A DNA stretch of 11,529 bases, from positions 1 to 11,529 of the forward strand of contig CAZADH010000200.1 of the NCBI GenBank assembly GCA_964483805.1, in the 5' to 3' direction. A program made the position numbers and the translations under genes. This DNA is from CAZADH01 sp964483805. Lineage in GTDB: Bacteria; Muiribacteriota; Ozemobacteria; Ozemobacterales; Ozemobacteraceae. Below are positions 1 through 6,457 of this stretch, piece after piece. Each line of letters opens with the position of its first letter. Position 1 is the first letter of the stretch. The notes under the pieces are model-generated. The model was not told the origin of the DNA. It searched no databases and saw only the letters and a list, made by a program, of their open reading frames with translations.

Positions 1-3
1 ACT

Positions 4-66
4 GCCCGAAACTGGCGTTTCGGGCCGCCATCGTGGCGGCAAACGCCCACTACGCCCATCGTGGGC
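4..66. repeat. Three tandem perfect hairpins
   Basis: Three inverted repeats follow each other almost without a gap. GCCCGAAA (4-11) pairs with TTTCGGGC (18-25) over a 6-base loop. GCCGCCA (24-30) pairs with TGGCGGC (34-40) over loop TCG. GCCCA (54-58) pairs with TGGGC (62-66) over the same loop TCG. A further AAACG (41-45) could pair with CGTTT (76-80) and enclose the third hairpin. No T-tract follows, so this is not an ordinary intrinsic terminator. It may be a REP-like intergenic element or the structured 3' end of a gene outside the window. Confidence 0.55.
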
Positions 67-265
67 GGGCGGGTTCGTTTGGGCGGTGGCAGGGCGGGGC
101 GACGCGGACGTGGCCGTCATGGATCGGACCTCCAGGGTACCGCACTGTAGCAGAACCGGGAGCGACGAACAACCCCCGTGCCGGGGCGTGGGTACCGGCA
201 GTGGCTGGCTGCGCCCGCGGGGGCCCGAGCCACAGTCAAGTGTGGTATGTGGCCTGGCCGGAGAG

Positions 266-283
266 AAAACAGGGGTTGCCCCG
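266..283 (-). terminator. Weak candidate terminator of the selO-like gene
   Basis: Read leftward, a CGGGG-CAA-CCCCTG hairpin is followed by TTTTCTCTCC (A-run at 266-269 on the plus strand), about 40 bases past the selO-like stop codon. The stem is only four to five base pairs, so it is a weak candidate. No better leftward terminator is visible before the window edge. Confidence 0.3.
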
Positions 284-321
284 GGCGGCGAGATGACGCG
301 CACGGGCGGTGCGACCGGTGG

Positions 322-2289
322 TCAAACAGAGGGGGGTGGACGGTCGAGGCGGGCGATCGGTCGTAGGCAGACCGGTTCGTCGTTGCAGTAATATGTTGTA
401 TTGACGACACCAGAGGCGAGCAGTTGCAGCGCCAGGGGGGGGCCGACAATGCCGAGACGGCCCTCGTCGCTCTCGATGCGACAGATCTGACGGGTGCCGT
501 CGATGTCGACCGACCAGCGTGCCTCGGCTGCGCGAGCGGTCGCGCGCAAGAACGACAGATATGGGCGGAACGTGCCGTCGCGCGCGACCAGGTTGGCGGT
601 GACACCGTCGAGAAAGAGGCGCATGTCGCATCGGCAACAACCGAAGGTGGCAAACCGCGGCCGGCGGTCACCGGCCTGCACGATCAACGGCAGCAGTTCG
701 GTGAACTGTTCGGGGGTGATCGACCCGGCGCGCGCATGCTGCACCAGGGCGACAAGCACGTCGTTGCCCGGCCGGCAGTTGAGATAGGTGCGCTCTTCGT
801 TGACCACGTAGGCGCGTACCGGGACCGCGGCGACCTCGTCGGGAAAAGCCGCGAGATAGGCAGATAGCAATACTTCATATTGACGTGCAAAAGCCACGGC
901 CCTGGCGTCGAGGCTCGCCAATTGACGCGCCGAGCCGATCACATGGTCGCGTTGCAGCGGTTTGCGCACGGCGTCGGGCATCTCGGGATCGAGGGTTTTC
1001 ACGTTCTCTCCGCGCGGATTCCGCAGGAGTTGCAGCAGCGCGACGTCGGACAGCGTGCCGGCCGCCCGGGCCAACGGATAAAGCCGGAAGAAGCGGGAGA
1101 GATCGTAGACCGCCAACGCTGCGTTCCCTTCATCCCATGGGGCGGTGGCGCGGAAATTCGGGTAGATCTTCATGGCCAGTGTCTGAAACGCGTGGGCCAG
1201 ATCGGGCACCGGCGCGGCATCGATCGGGAACCGGGTGACGAACCGCTCAGAGTCGAAGCCGGCGAGGTCGAGCCAGCGGTTGGTGAGTTGTTGGCGTCGG
1301 GCCTGATCGAACGCGGCCGAGGTGGCGCCCAGGGGTGTGCTGTCGCAGTTGATCGGGTGCTGCACGATCGACTTCAGCAATCGCTTCTGGCCGAGTCCCT
1401 CGAGACCGAAGAAATTGCTCAACCAGTTGGATCGATACGAATACTGCGGGCCGCGTCCGCGCACGGCAAACACCGTGTCGTAGTCGATGAGATGGCCGGC
1501 AAGCGAGGTATTGCCCGCCGACCAGCATCCGTGCAAAACCCGTTCGATGAACTTCTCGGCATCCTGGCGGCCAAGGTTGGCCGCGAGTTCGAGCAGGTGC
1601 GGGCCGGGGACCGGTTCATTTTTCTGAAAGAGGTGCGTGGGCCGGTAGAGTTCGCCACAGCCGTCGATGCGCACGAGATAACCGCGCGGGAACCACTCGC
1701 GGCGCCATGGCACCTGCATGGTTTCGTGTAGATCGACCACCGCAAGCACCGGCGAAGTGCCGGTGCGCAGATTGTCATACAATGTATTGGCGCAGAGCAT
1801 TTCCCACAGGGCCGAGACCAGGTCGAGTTTGCCGTTCGAGTGGTTGGGGTCGGCCGAGGTTGCCAGCACCGTCTTGCCCAGGCCCTTGATGTTGAACCGA
1901 TCGCCGAGGTACGCTGCCCGGCCCGAGCCGAGGTTGTTGTTGAGCGACATGCGGGTCGGGTCGCTCTGCCGATCGACGTAGACATCGACCGGTGTGGCTC
2001 CGGGAGCGGCGTCGGCCGGGTCGAGAGTCAGCAGCAGGCGATCGGCGATGGTCGCACGCGCCACGGCAAGATCGGCGTCAGGTCCGGCGATATCTCGGAT
2101 CAGCGTTTCGTTGAGGTAGACAATGCGTGCCCGCCCGGGTGCGAGCGGCCAGGCGGGCATGACCGCGAAATGGTCGCGGCCGAGGCGGCCGAGTGCCGAC
2201 GGCGGCCGGGCGATGGCGTCTTCGAGCGCCGCCCGGGTGGGGTGCCGGGCCGCACAAACACCGGAATTGGGGTGCATTTTCACGGTCAT
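322..2289 (-). CDS. Divergent SelO/YdiU-family protein (pseudokinase-fold, putative AMP transferase)
   Basis: Product of 655 residues, unusually long against about 480 for E. coli YdiU. Canonical SelO has an inverted-nucleotide pseudokinase fold and transfers AMP from ATP to hydroxyl side chains. SelO landmarks occur in the right order: LGSGRAAYLG (120-129; family QLGDGRA..LGE), FNIKGLGKT with Lys135 (family LKGAG), SALWEMLC with Glu163 (family IRE), RGYLVRI around 202-208, and SAGNTSLAGHLIDYD with Asn260 and Asp269. The nine-residue spacing of Asn260 to Asp269 equals that of the family's metal-binding Asn and Asp. The preceding residue, Asp in canonical NTDN, is Gly259. The C-terminal half has a CCRC cysteine cluster and lacks the usual SelO C-terminal Cys/Ser tail. 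Start chosen at the ATG at 2289, with GGAGA four bases upstream; an upstream in-frame start at 2403 would override this site and the promoter. Stop is TGA at 322-324. The family assignment is by recognised motifs, not a computed alignment. Confidence 0.72.
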   Translation of the reverse strand: MTVKMHPNSGVCAARHPTRAALEDAIARPPSALGRLGRDHFAVMPAWPLAPGRARIVYLNETLIRDIAGPDADLAVARATIADRLLLTLDPADAAPGATPVDVYVDRQSDPTRMSLNNNLGSGRAAYLGDRFNIKGLGKTVLATSADPNHSNGKLDLVSALWEMLCANTLYDNLRTGTSPVLAVVDLHETMQVPWRREWFPRGYLVRIDGCGELYRPTHLFQKNEPVPGPHLLELAANLGRQDAEKFIERVLHGCWSAGNTSLAGHLIDYDTVFAVRGRGPQYSYRSNWLSNFFGLEGLGQKRLLKSIVQHPINCDSTPLGATSAAFDQARRQQLTNRWLDLAGFDSERFVTRFPIDAAPVPDLAHAFQTLAMKIYPNFRATAPWDEGNAALAVYDLSRFFRLYPLARAAGTLSDVALLQLLRNPRGENVKTLDPEMPDAVRKPLQRDHVIGSARQLASLDARAVAFARQYEVLLSAYLAAFPDEVAAVPVRAYVVNEERTYLNCRPGNDVLVALVQHARAGSITPEQFTELLPLIVQAGDRRPRFATFGCCRCDMRLFLDGVTANLVARDGTFRPYLSFLRATARAAEARWSVDIDGTRQICRIESDEGRLGIVGPPLALQLLASGVVNTTYYCNDEPVCLRPIARLDRPPPSV

Positions 2290-2300
2290 CGGGTCTCCAT

Positions 2301-2312
2301 TCGACGCGTCGA
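2301..2312. promoter_or_regulatory. 12-bp perfect palindrome, operator candidate
   Basis: TCGACGCGTCGA is a perfect palindrome placed between the predicted -10 box and the start codon of the leftward selO-like gene, covering the expected transcription start near 2304. The position suits a repressor operator, but such palindromes arise by chance in GC-rich DNA and no second copy is visible. Confidence 0.35.
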
Positions 2313-2340
2313 GTGTACGTCGGGATGCGCCAATGCACAA
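2312..2340 (-). promoter_or_regulatory. Sigma-70-like promoter of the selO-like gene
   Basis: Read leftward, TTGTGC (plus-strand 2335-2340) is followed after exactly 17 bases by TACACT (plus-strand 2312-2317), matching sigma-70 consensus at about three of six and four of six positions. It predicts a start near 2304 and a leader of about 15 bases carrying the GGAGA ribosome binding site, which supports the ATG at 2289 as the true start. Confidence 0.5.
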
Positions 2341-2433
2341 GGCCAGGGTGTACCCTCTGCGGGTCTCGGTCGGGTGCCACGCATGGCGGTGCCATCGCCG
2401 CAATGTCTTCTGTGTGCGGAACGACCGGTTTTC

Positions 2434-2462
2434 TTGACAGTGGCGGAGGGTGACGGTAACAT
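2434..2462 (+). promoter_or_regulatory. Sigma-70-like promoter of the exported protein gene
   Basis: A perfect -35 box TTGACA (2434-2439), a 17-base spacer and TAACAT (2457-2462) form the best sigma-70 match in the window. The predicted transcript starts near 2469, giving a leader of about 220 bases before the ATG at 2691, long enough to hold regulatory structure. Confidence 0.55.
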
Positions 2463-2526
2463 GACGCAGTTCGCACGAACGACCGTGTTGTCGGGCACTC
2501 AGGCTGGTGGCAGGGGTCGTGCGGCA

Positions 2527-2547
2527 TATACATATAGTGTATGTATA
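2527..2547. promoter_or_regulatory. AT-rich palindrome in the leader of the exported protein gene
   Basis: TATACATA (2527-2534) and TATGTATA (2540-2547) are perfect inverted arms of eight bases around the spacer TAGTG. The site stands out as AT-rich in GC-rich surroundings and sits between the predicted promoter and the gene at 2691. It could be a dimeric regulator site. TATAAA at 2544-2549 could also act as a -10 box, but no matching -35 box is visible. Confidence 0.4.
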
Positions 2548-2690
2548 AATCCTGACGGGGAGCCGACGGTACGCCGGTGGTGTCGGGTCCAGGTCAGGGT
2601 ATCGTTGGGGTGTACACCGTGTGACAACAGACGATGGTCTGTAAGCGCACGGTTTGGCCGAAATCTCAGAGAATCGGGAGGGATTACTCG

Positions 2691-3470
2691 ATGAAGAATG
2701 TTCGTTTTCTGGTGGCGTCCTTGGTGGCGGTCTTTGTGTTGGCCGGGGTGGCGGCGCATGCTGTGCAGCCGGTGGCCGATTGGAACGGTTGGTTCAAGGT
2801 CACCGACGGCAAACTGTTTACGCGGGCCCATGCCCAGAAAGCCGCCGGCGGACAGGGCGTGGTCTGGATGGTGGCGGTCGAGAACCGCACCGGCAAGCTG
2901 GTTCGTGTCGCCGCGAACCTGACCAAAGAGGCCGAGCTGAATGCCCCGGCCAAGGGTTGGCAGACCTGGCCCATCGATGGTGGCTTCCGTCATTCTTATA
3001 AGAACTTTGCCGTCGATGCGAACCCGGGCGACAACGTGCGGGTGTGGTTGAAGATCGCCGGTGCCGACAAGCCGGTCAGCGTCGTCGTGTCGAGTTTGCA
3101 TTACGAGAACCTCTTCAACAAAACGGCCGCGCAGCCGGCTCCTGGTGCCAAGGTCGGGAAGGTCAACGGCAAGCTCTTCAAGGCCGACGGCAAAGAGTGG
3201 TTGGTCGGTGCGGCCGACGTCGACTGGAACCAGACCCAGAAGTGGCTCGCCGGCCTGGGCAACGGTTGGCGCATGCCGACCAAAGACGAGTTGGTCAGCC
3301 TGTACAAAGAAGTCGGACAGAAGTCGCCGATCGGCATGCAGTTCGTGTGGGCCGAGAAGCGCGATGCTCACAGCGCCTGGCACTTCAGCTTCTACTATCG
3401 CGAAGTGCGCTGGGGCTACTTCGACGATCACAGTCGCTACGGCAGCGCCGTAGCGGTGCGCAACCTGTAA
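2691..3470 (+). CDS. Exported protein with DUF1566/Lcl-like C-terminal domain
   Basis: Product of 259 residues. Residues 1-24 form a typical Sec signal peptide: positive N-terminus MKNVR, hydrophobic core, and AHA before the likely cleavage at 24/25. The middle part (about 28-140) has no recognised motif and looks like a beta-rich domain; conserved-looking pieces are WNGWFKV and VWLKIAG. From about 155 to the end it resembles the DUF1566/Lcl C-terminal domain: a start like GKLFKADGKEW, then a W-x-x-LGNGWRMPTKDEL block (185-201; the family's WRLPT..EL), FVWAEKRD, Trp/Tyr-rich strands and a closing AVAVRNL. Its role in this domain family is mostly unknown; surface or periplasmic location is likely. 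Start chosen at the ATG at 2691, with GGGAGGGA at 2678-2685 upstream; a longer frame from 2634 would spoil the signal peptide. The gene is divergent from the selO-like gene and has its own promoter and terminator, so it is probably monocistronic. Confidence 0.75.
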   Translation: MKNVRFLVASLVAVFVLAGVAAHAVQPVADWNGWFKVTDGKLFTRAHAQKAAGGQGVVWMVAVENRTGKLVRVAANLTKEAELNAPAKGWQTWPIDGGFRHSYKNFAVDANPGDNVRVWLKIAGADKPVSVVVSSLHYENLFNKTAAQPAPGAKVGKVNGKLFKADGKEWLVGAADVDWNQTQKWLAGLGNGWRMPTKDELVSLYKEVGQKSPIGMQFVWAEKRDAHSAWHFSFYYREVRWGYFDDHSRYGSAVAVRNL

Positions 3471-3493
3471 TTCGAATTCCGACATCAACGGTG

Positions 3494-3536
3494 CGGGGGT
3501 GGCAGGGTGGTCCTGGCCACCCCCGTTTTGATTTTT
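3494..3536 (+). terminator. Intrinsic terminator after the exported protein gene
   Basis: CGGGGGTGGC-AGG pairs with CCTGGCCACCCCCG over the loop GTGGT, with one bulged C, followed by the T-rich tail TTTTGATTTTT (3526-3536). The hairpin starts 24 bases after the stop codon and separates this gene from the following operon. Confidence 0.85.
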
Positions 3537-3547
3537 CGGCGGCCCCG

Positions 3548-3609
3548 GGCAACGCCCAGAGTTGCCGTTTCCGAAAACAGACGCCCGCTGCGCCTTGGTG
3601 TGCGGGCGT
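3548..3609 (+). promoter_or_regulatory. Two inverted repeats in the leader of the radical SAM operon
   Basis: GGCAAC (3548-3553) can pair with GTTGCC (3561-3566), and ACGCCCGC (3581-3588) with GCGGGCGT (3602-3609). The second ends 21 bases before the GTG start at 3631 and just ahead of the AGGA ribosome binding site at 3617-3620, so it could affect translation or mRNA stability. I see no clear sigma-70 promoter between the terminator at 3536 and the gene. The space is too short for a cobalamin riboswitch. Confidence 0.3.
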
Positions 3610-3630
3610 GATGCACAGGAAGCGACTCCC

Positions 3631-5049
3631 GTGACCGACACGAACCGGCGCGTCGAGATCGTTCTGGTCTCGCCCCCGCTACAATGGGAAGAAACGCTGC
3701 GTCTGAGTTTTCAGCCGCCACTGAATCTTCTCTACCTGCATGCGTATCTGCGCGCCCGCCATGTCGACGCCGTCCTGCTCGACGTCGTGGCCACGCAGTG
3801 TTCGCTCGATGATGCGGTGGCACGGGTTGCTGCCCTCGCCCCGTCGACGATCGGATTGCCGTTGTATTACGCCTCGTTGCCCAACGCGATCGCTCTGGCG
3901 ACGCGGTTGAAGAAGCAACTGCCGGGTTTGCGCACGATCGCCGGTGGGCCGTGCATGACGATGGAACCCGAACGGATGATGCGCGAGGGTGGCTTCGATT
4001 TTGGCGTGCTCGGGGAGGGCGAAGAGACGCTCGCCGAGTTGCTGGCAGCGCTGCGTGCGGCGGTGACGGGGTCCGACCATCCAGGCGCGGCGATGGCGGG
4101 GATTGCGGGCCTCGCGTGGCGGCGGGATGACGCGATCGTGGTCAACGCGCGCCGGGCACCGATCCCCGCGCTGGACCCCCTGCCCTATCTCGATTTCACC
4201 GGACTCGACAACGACTACTATTTTCGCGCCCAGGAGCAGGCGAGCGTGCCGCGCACGCTGTTTCTCAATTCGTCGCGCGGTTGCTCGTTTCGCTGCACGT
4301 ACTGCTGCACGCCGGTGCTGTGGCCCGGTCCGATCCGGCGGTATTCGCCGCGTCGCCTGGTCGATGAGATCCGCCACCAACTGGCGCAGTTTCCGGGCGT
4401 CGAGATCGGCTTCTGCGACGACTCGTTCTTCGCCGACCGGCGCTGGCTGCTCGAGTTCCTCGACCTGGTCGAACCGTTGCGCATGCAGTTTCAGTGCATC
4501 GGCCGGGCCGATCACCTCACCCCTGACCTCATCGCGCGCCTCGTCGGTGCGGGCATGAACTACATCGCGTTTGGCGTCGAGACCGGCACCGCGCGGCGCC
4601 AGGCCAGTCTGCGCAAGCACCTCGATCTGGCTGCGCTGGTGACGGTGATGCGCGAACTGACGAAATACAATGTCAAGACAAAGTGTTTCTTCATGCTGGG
4701 TTTCCCCGACGAGACGCTCGACGAGATGGCCGACACCATCAACCTGGCGGTCGCGTTGCGCGAGGCGGGAATGACGTTTTTCAGTATTTTTCCGGTGACG
4801 GTGTACCCCGGCACCGAGTTGGCGCGACAGTTCGCCGAGGTGCCCTTCAACTGCGGCATCGATGCGCACCTGCCCGAGATCATCCGCGACGGTCTGGGTA
4901 TCGGCGATAAGGCGGCAGCCGCGCTCGATTCACCGTTCAACGCGTTGCTCACGCAGCGACAGATGGTCAACGCCGTGACCTTTGCCTATGATTGTGTTGG
5001 CAAAGGACGGCGGGTCTCTGGCGGAGATCTGAAACGCGCGCTACAATAA
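3631..5049 (+). CDS. B12-binding-type radical SAM protein (copy 1)
   Basis: Product of 472 residues. The N-terminal half looks like a Rossmann-type cobalamin-binding domain (about 7-165): a starting strand VEIVLVSPP, PPLNLLYLHAYLRA, then IAGGP and LGEGEETLAEL (127-137), as in class B radical SAM enzymes. The usual DxHxxG cobalamin motif is not visible, as in several base-off/His-off members. The radical SAM core follows, with RGCSFRCTYC giving the 4Fe-4S ligands Cys218, Cys222 and Cys225, then DDSFFADRRW, CIGRADHL, FGVETG and KCFFMLGFPDET. Many class B enzymes are methylases or carbon-skeleton enzymes; the substrate here is unknown. Start chosen at the GTG at 3631 with AGGA ten bases upstream. 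It gives the same N-terminus layout as the paralog at 6458; a TTG at 3562 is less likely. First gene of the probable operon, strongly paralogous to the third. Confidence 0.85.
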   Translation: MTDTNRRVEIVLVSPPLQWEETLRLSFQPPLNLLYLHAYLRARHVDAVLLDVVATQCSLDDAVARVAALAPSTIGLPLYYASLPNAIALATRLKKQLPGLRTIAGGPCMTMEPERMMREGGFDFGVLGEGEETLAELLAALRAAVTGSDHPGAAMAGIAGLAWRRDDAIVVNARRAPIPALDPLPYLDFTGLDNDYYFRAQEQASVPRTLFLNSSRGCSFRCTYCCTPVLWPGPIRRYSPRRLVDEIRHQLAQFPGVEIGFCDDSFFADRRWLLEFLDLVEPLRMQFQCIGRADHLTPDLIARLVGAGMNYIAFGVETGTARRQASLRKHLDLAALVTVMRELTKYNVKTKCFFMLGFPDETLDEMADTINLAVALREAGMTFFSIFPVTVYPGTELARQFAEVPFNCGIDAHLPEIIRDGLGIGDKAAAALDSPFNALLTQRQMVNAVTFAYDCVGKGRRVSGGDLKRALQ

Positions 5050-5057
5050 TTAGAAAC

Positions 5058-5077
5058 CCGGTCGTCTCGACGACCGG
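5058..5077 (+). promoter_or_regulatory. Intercistronic hairpin
   Basis: CCGGTCGT (5058-5065) and ACGACCGG (5070-5077) form a perfect eight-base-pair stem with loop CTCG, directly after the stop codon of the first radical SAM gene. No T-tract follows, so it is more likely an mRNA-stabilising or processing structure within the operon than a terminator. Confidence 0.45.
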
Positions 5078-5135
5078 TCTGGGTCCAGATCCGGCACCGA
5101 CGCACTCTTGCCGACGCCACACTCGAGGAGACTGT

Positions 5136-6371
5136 ATGGTTTCACCGGCCGATGTCCAGAATCTGCGCTACGATACGTCCGATTCGCGCCAACCGCGCAG
5201 CGTCAATCTCTATTTCGACCACTATCGGGGTGAACCGATCTATCGTACCGTGGTCTACCTGGCCAACTCGGGGTGCGAGTGGTCGCGCAAGACGGGCGGT
5301 TGCACGATGTGCGGCACCAAGAACTCGGCCCTGCGCCGACCGATCAGCGATGCCGATTTCATGGCGCAGCTCGAGATCGTGCGGCGCGACCTCACGAGAT
5401 TCAATGCGTCGTTGCCCTCGCCGGTGCAGACCCTGCATGTGTACAACGACGGGTTTTTCTTCAACGATGGCGAGTTGTCGGAGGGAGTGCGCGAGGCGGT
5501 CTACGCGTTGGCCCGGTCGTTCGGCATGCGCAAACTGGTGATCGAGACCAATGGCCTCGACATCGTGCGCGACGACAAGACGCACAACTACCTGGGCAAG
5601 GGTGTGGCGGCGCTGGGCGAGTGCGAGTTCGAGATCACGCTGGGCCTCGAATCGGCGAACCCGCTGGTGCGACAACTGTATGGCAAACCCGACTCGATCG
5701 ACGAGGTGCGCAGCGCCCTCGACATCATCCGCCGCAAAGGTGCGATCGCCAAGGGTTATGTGTTGGTCAAGGGGCCGCTGTTGACCGAGGCCGAGGCGTA
5801 TGAAGACTGTGTAAATACAATCAAGACGCTGCAACAATGGAGCAACGGCAAGCGCTTTCGCGTCGAGTTCCAACCGACCTGCATGTTGCCCAACACCCTG
5901 CACGAACAGTTGGCGCTGCTACCGCGCACCGACCCGTACTTCTGGGAACCCCCTCTGTTGAGCACATTGTTCCGCATTCTCGCCAATTTCCCGACCCTGG
6001 GTGAAGACCTCTATTCGGCGCTGTTTGCCCGCATCGACGCCGATTCGCCGTGGGATTTCTGGCTGACGCGGCCGCACGACGATCCCGCATCGACCTATAA
6101 ACTCTACCTGCAGCTCGTCGAGCACTATCTGCATCGCAGGTTCTCGACGATCGAGGGGGCACTGAAGATGGCCAATGACCGTCTCTGGCAGGAACGGCGC
6201 CAGGTCGCCGCCCCCCACCCGCTCGACCTGCGGGTCAGCATGGTCAAACGCTTGCAGGCGTTGGCGAAGAAGAGTGAAGTGCACCTGAGCGAGTATGTGA
6301 AGAAGCACATCGCCGGCCCGGGCAGCTTCGTCGACAACGCGCTGCGGCATCTCGAGAGCCTGCCGGCCTGA
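5136..6371 (+). CDS. COG1244 radical SAM protein (archaeosine synthase beta RaSEA-like)
   Basis: Product of 411 residues. The cluster-binding motif is SGCEWSRKTGGCTMCG, with Cys47, Cys56 and Cys59 in CX8CX2C spacing, unlike the CX3CX2C of its operon neighbours but like COG1244 proteins with their GC.W...GGCTMCG signature. Further family-like blocks in order are VYNDGFFFNDGEL, RKLVIETNGLDIV, FEITLGLESANPLVR, KGYVLVKGPLLTEAEAYED and VEFQPTCMLPNT. In archaea, RaSEA works with ArcS to turn a lysine-modified preQ0 base of tRNA into archaeosine; it is also distantly related to Elp3 and YhcC. Here the protein is bacterial and no ArcS is visible, so the reaction is unknown, but a deazapurine or related heterocycle is a fair guess because FolE2 is in the same operon. 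Start at the ATG at 5136 is supported by GAGGAG at 5125-5130. The C-terminal 45 residues look like an added helical segment. Confidence 0.75.
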   Translation: MVSPADVQNLRYDTSDSRQPRSVNLYFDHYRGEPIYRTVVYLANSGCEWSRKTGGCTMCGTKNSALRRPISDADFMAQLEIVRRDLTRFNASLPSPVQTLHVYNDGFFFNDGELSEGVREAVYALARSFGMRKLVIETNGLDIVRDDKTHNYLGKGVAALGECEFEITLGLESANPLVRQLYGKPDSIDEVRSALDIIRRKGAIAKGYVLVKGPLLTEAEAYEDCVNTIKTLQQWSNGKRFRVEFQPTCMLPNTLHEQLALLPRTDPYFWEPPLLSTLFRILANFPTLGEDLYSALFARIDADSPWDFWLTRPHDDPASTYKLYLQLVEHYLHRRFSTIEGALKMANDRLWQERRQVAAPHPLDLRVSMVKRLQALAKKSEVHLSEYVKKHIAGPGSFVDNALRHLESLPA

Positions 6372-6403
6372 CCGCGCGCTGAAACCGCAGCGATGAGCAG
6401 GAG

Positions 6404-6431
6404 TTGCCGACCGGTTGCGCCGCGGTACGCT
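6404..6431 (+). promoter_or_regulatory. Possible internal promoter
   Basis: TTGCCG (6404-6409), a 16-base spacer and TACGCT (6426-6431) give a modest sigma-70 match in the 86-base gap before the second B12-type radical SAM gene. It would place a start near 6438, just ahead of the ribosome binding site. It may let the second half of the operon be expressed separately; the match is weak. Confidence 0.22.
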
Positions 6432-6457
6432 GTACGGTGGGATGGCGAGGGTCCGAC

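Larger units (their letters stand above)
1..321. other. Intergenic region without a supported gene
   Basis: This stretch lies downstream of the leftward selO-like gene and reaches the window edge. Short open frames cross it on both strands, but none has a convincing ribosome binding site, recognisable motif or sensible codon use. What it does hold is secondary structure: three consecutive hairpins at 4-66, a looser inverted repeat with arms GTGGCT at 201-206 and AGCCAC at 228-233, and a weak leftward terminator candidate near 266-283. A gene lying mostly outside the window could still end or begin in the first bases; that cannot be judged here. Confidence 0.5.
2290..2690. other. Divergent regulatory spacer
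   Basis: About 400 bases separate two divergent starts. No gene in it is convincing. It contains sigma-70-like promoter candidates for both directions (2312-2340 leftward, 2434-2462 rightward), a 12-bp perfect palindrome, an AT-rich palindrome, and a potential structured leader in which ACGACC (2479-2484) can pair with GGTCGT (2515-2520). Confidence 0.6.

Noticed and set aside
319..324. Possible selenocysteine at the TGA ending the selO-like gene, as in vertebrate SelO
   Set aside because: The bases after the TGA show no SECIS-like hairpin that I can support, and the upstream residues (RLDRPPPSV) do not resemble the SelO C-terminal motif.
880..1731. A 283-residue rightward frame opposite the selO-like gene
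   Set aside because: The leftward frame carries SelO motifs in order; the rightward one is its reverse complement shadow.
2461..2694. A 77-residue rightward open frame with GGAGGG upstream that overlaps the ATG of the exported protein gene
   Set aside because: Its ATG lies inside the predicted -10 box of the promoter at 2434-2462, codon use includes many codons rare in the neighbours (ATA, AGA, AGG, TGT), and the frame is only the tail of a longer antisense frame.
3537..3630. Cobalamin riboswitch ahead of the B12-type radical SAM operon
   Set aside because: The space of about 95 bases is too short and no B12-box-like sequence is visible.
2499..3641. A 380-residue leftward frame covering the exported protein gene and its terminator
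   Set aside because: It runs through the strong intrinsic terminator and opposite a gene with a clear signal peptide, so it is a shadow.
3679..4869. A 396-residue leftward open frame opposite the first radical SAM gene, and similar long frames opposite the second radical SAM gene and folE2
   Set aside because: These are shadows caused by GC-rich codon use; the plus-strand frames carry clear conserved motifs and ribosome binding sites, while the antisense frames are Arg/His-rich without motifs.
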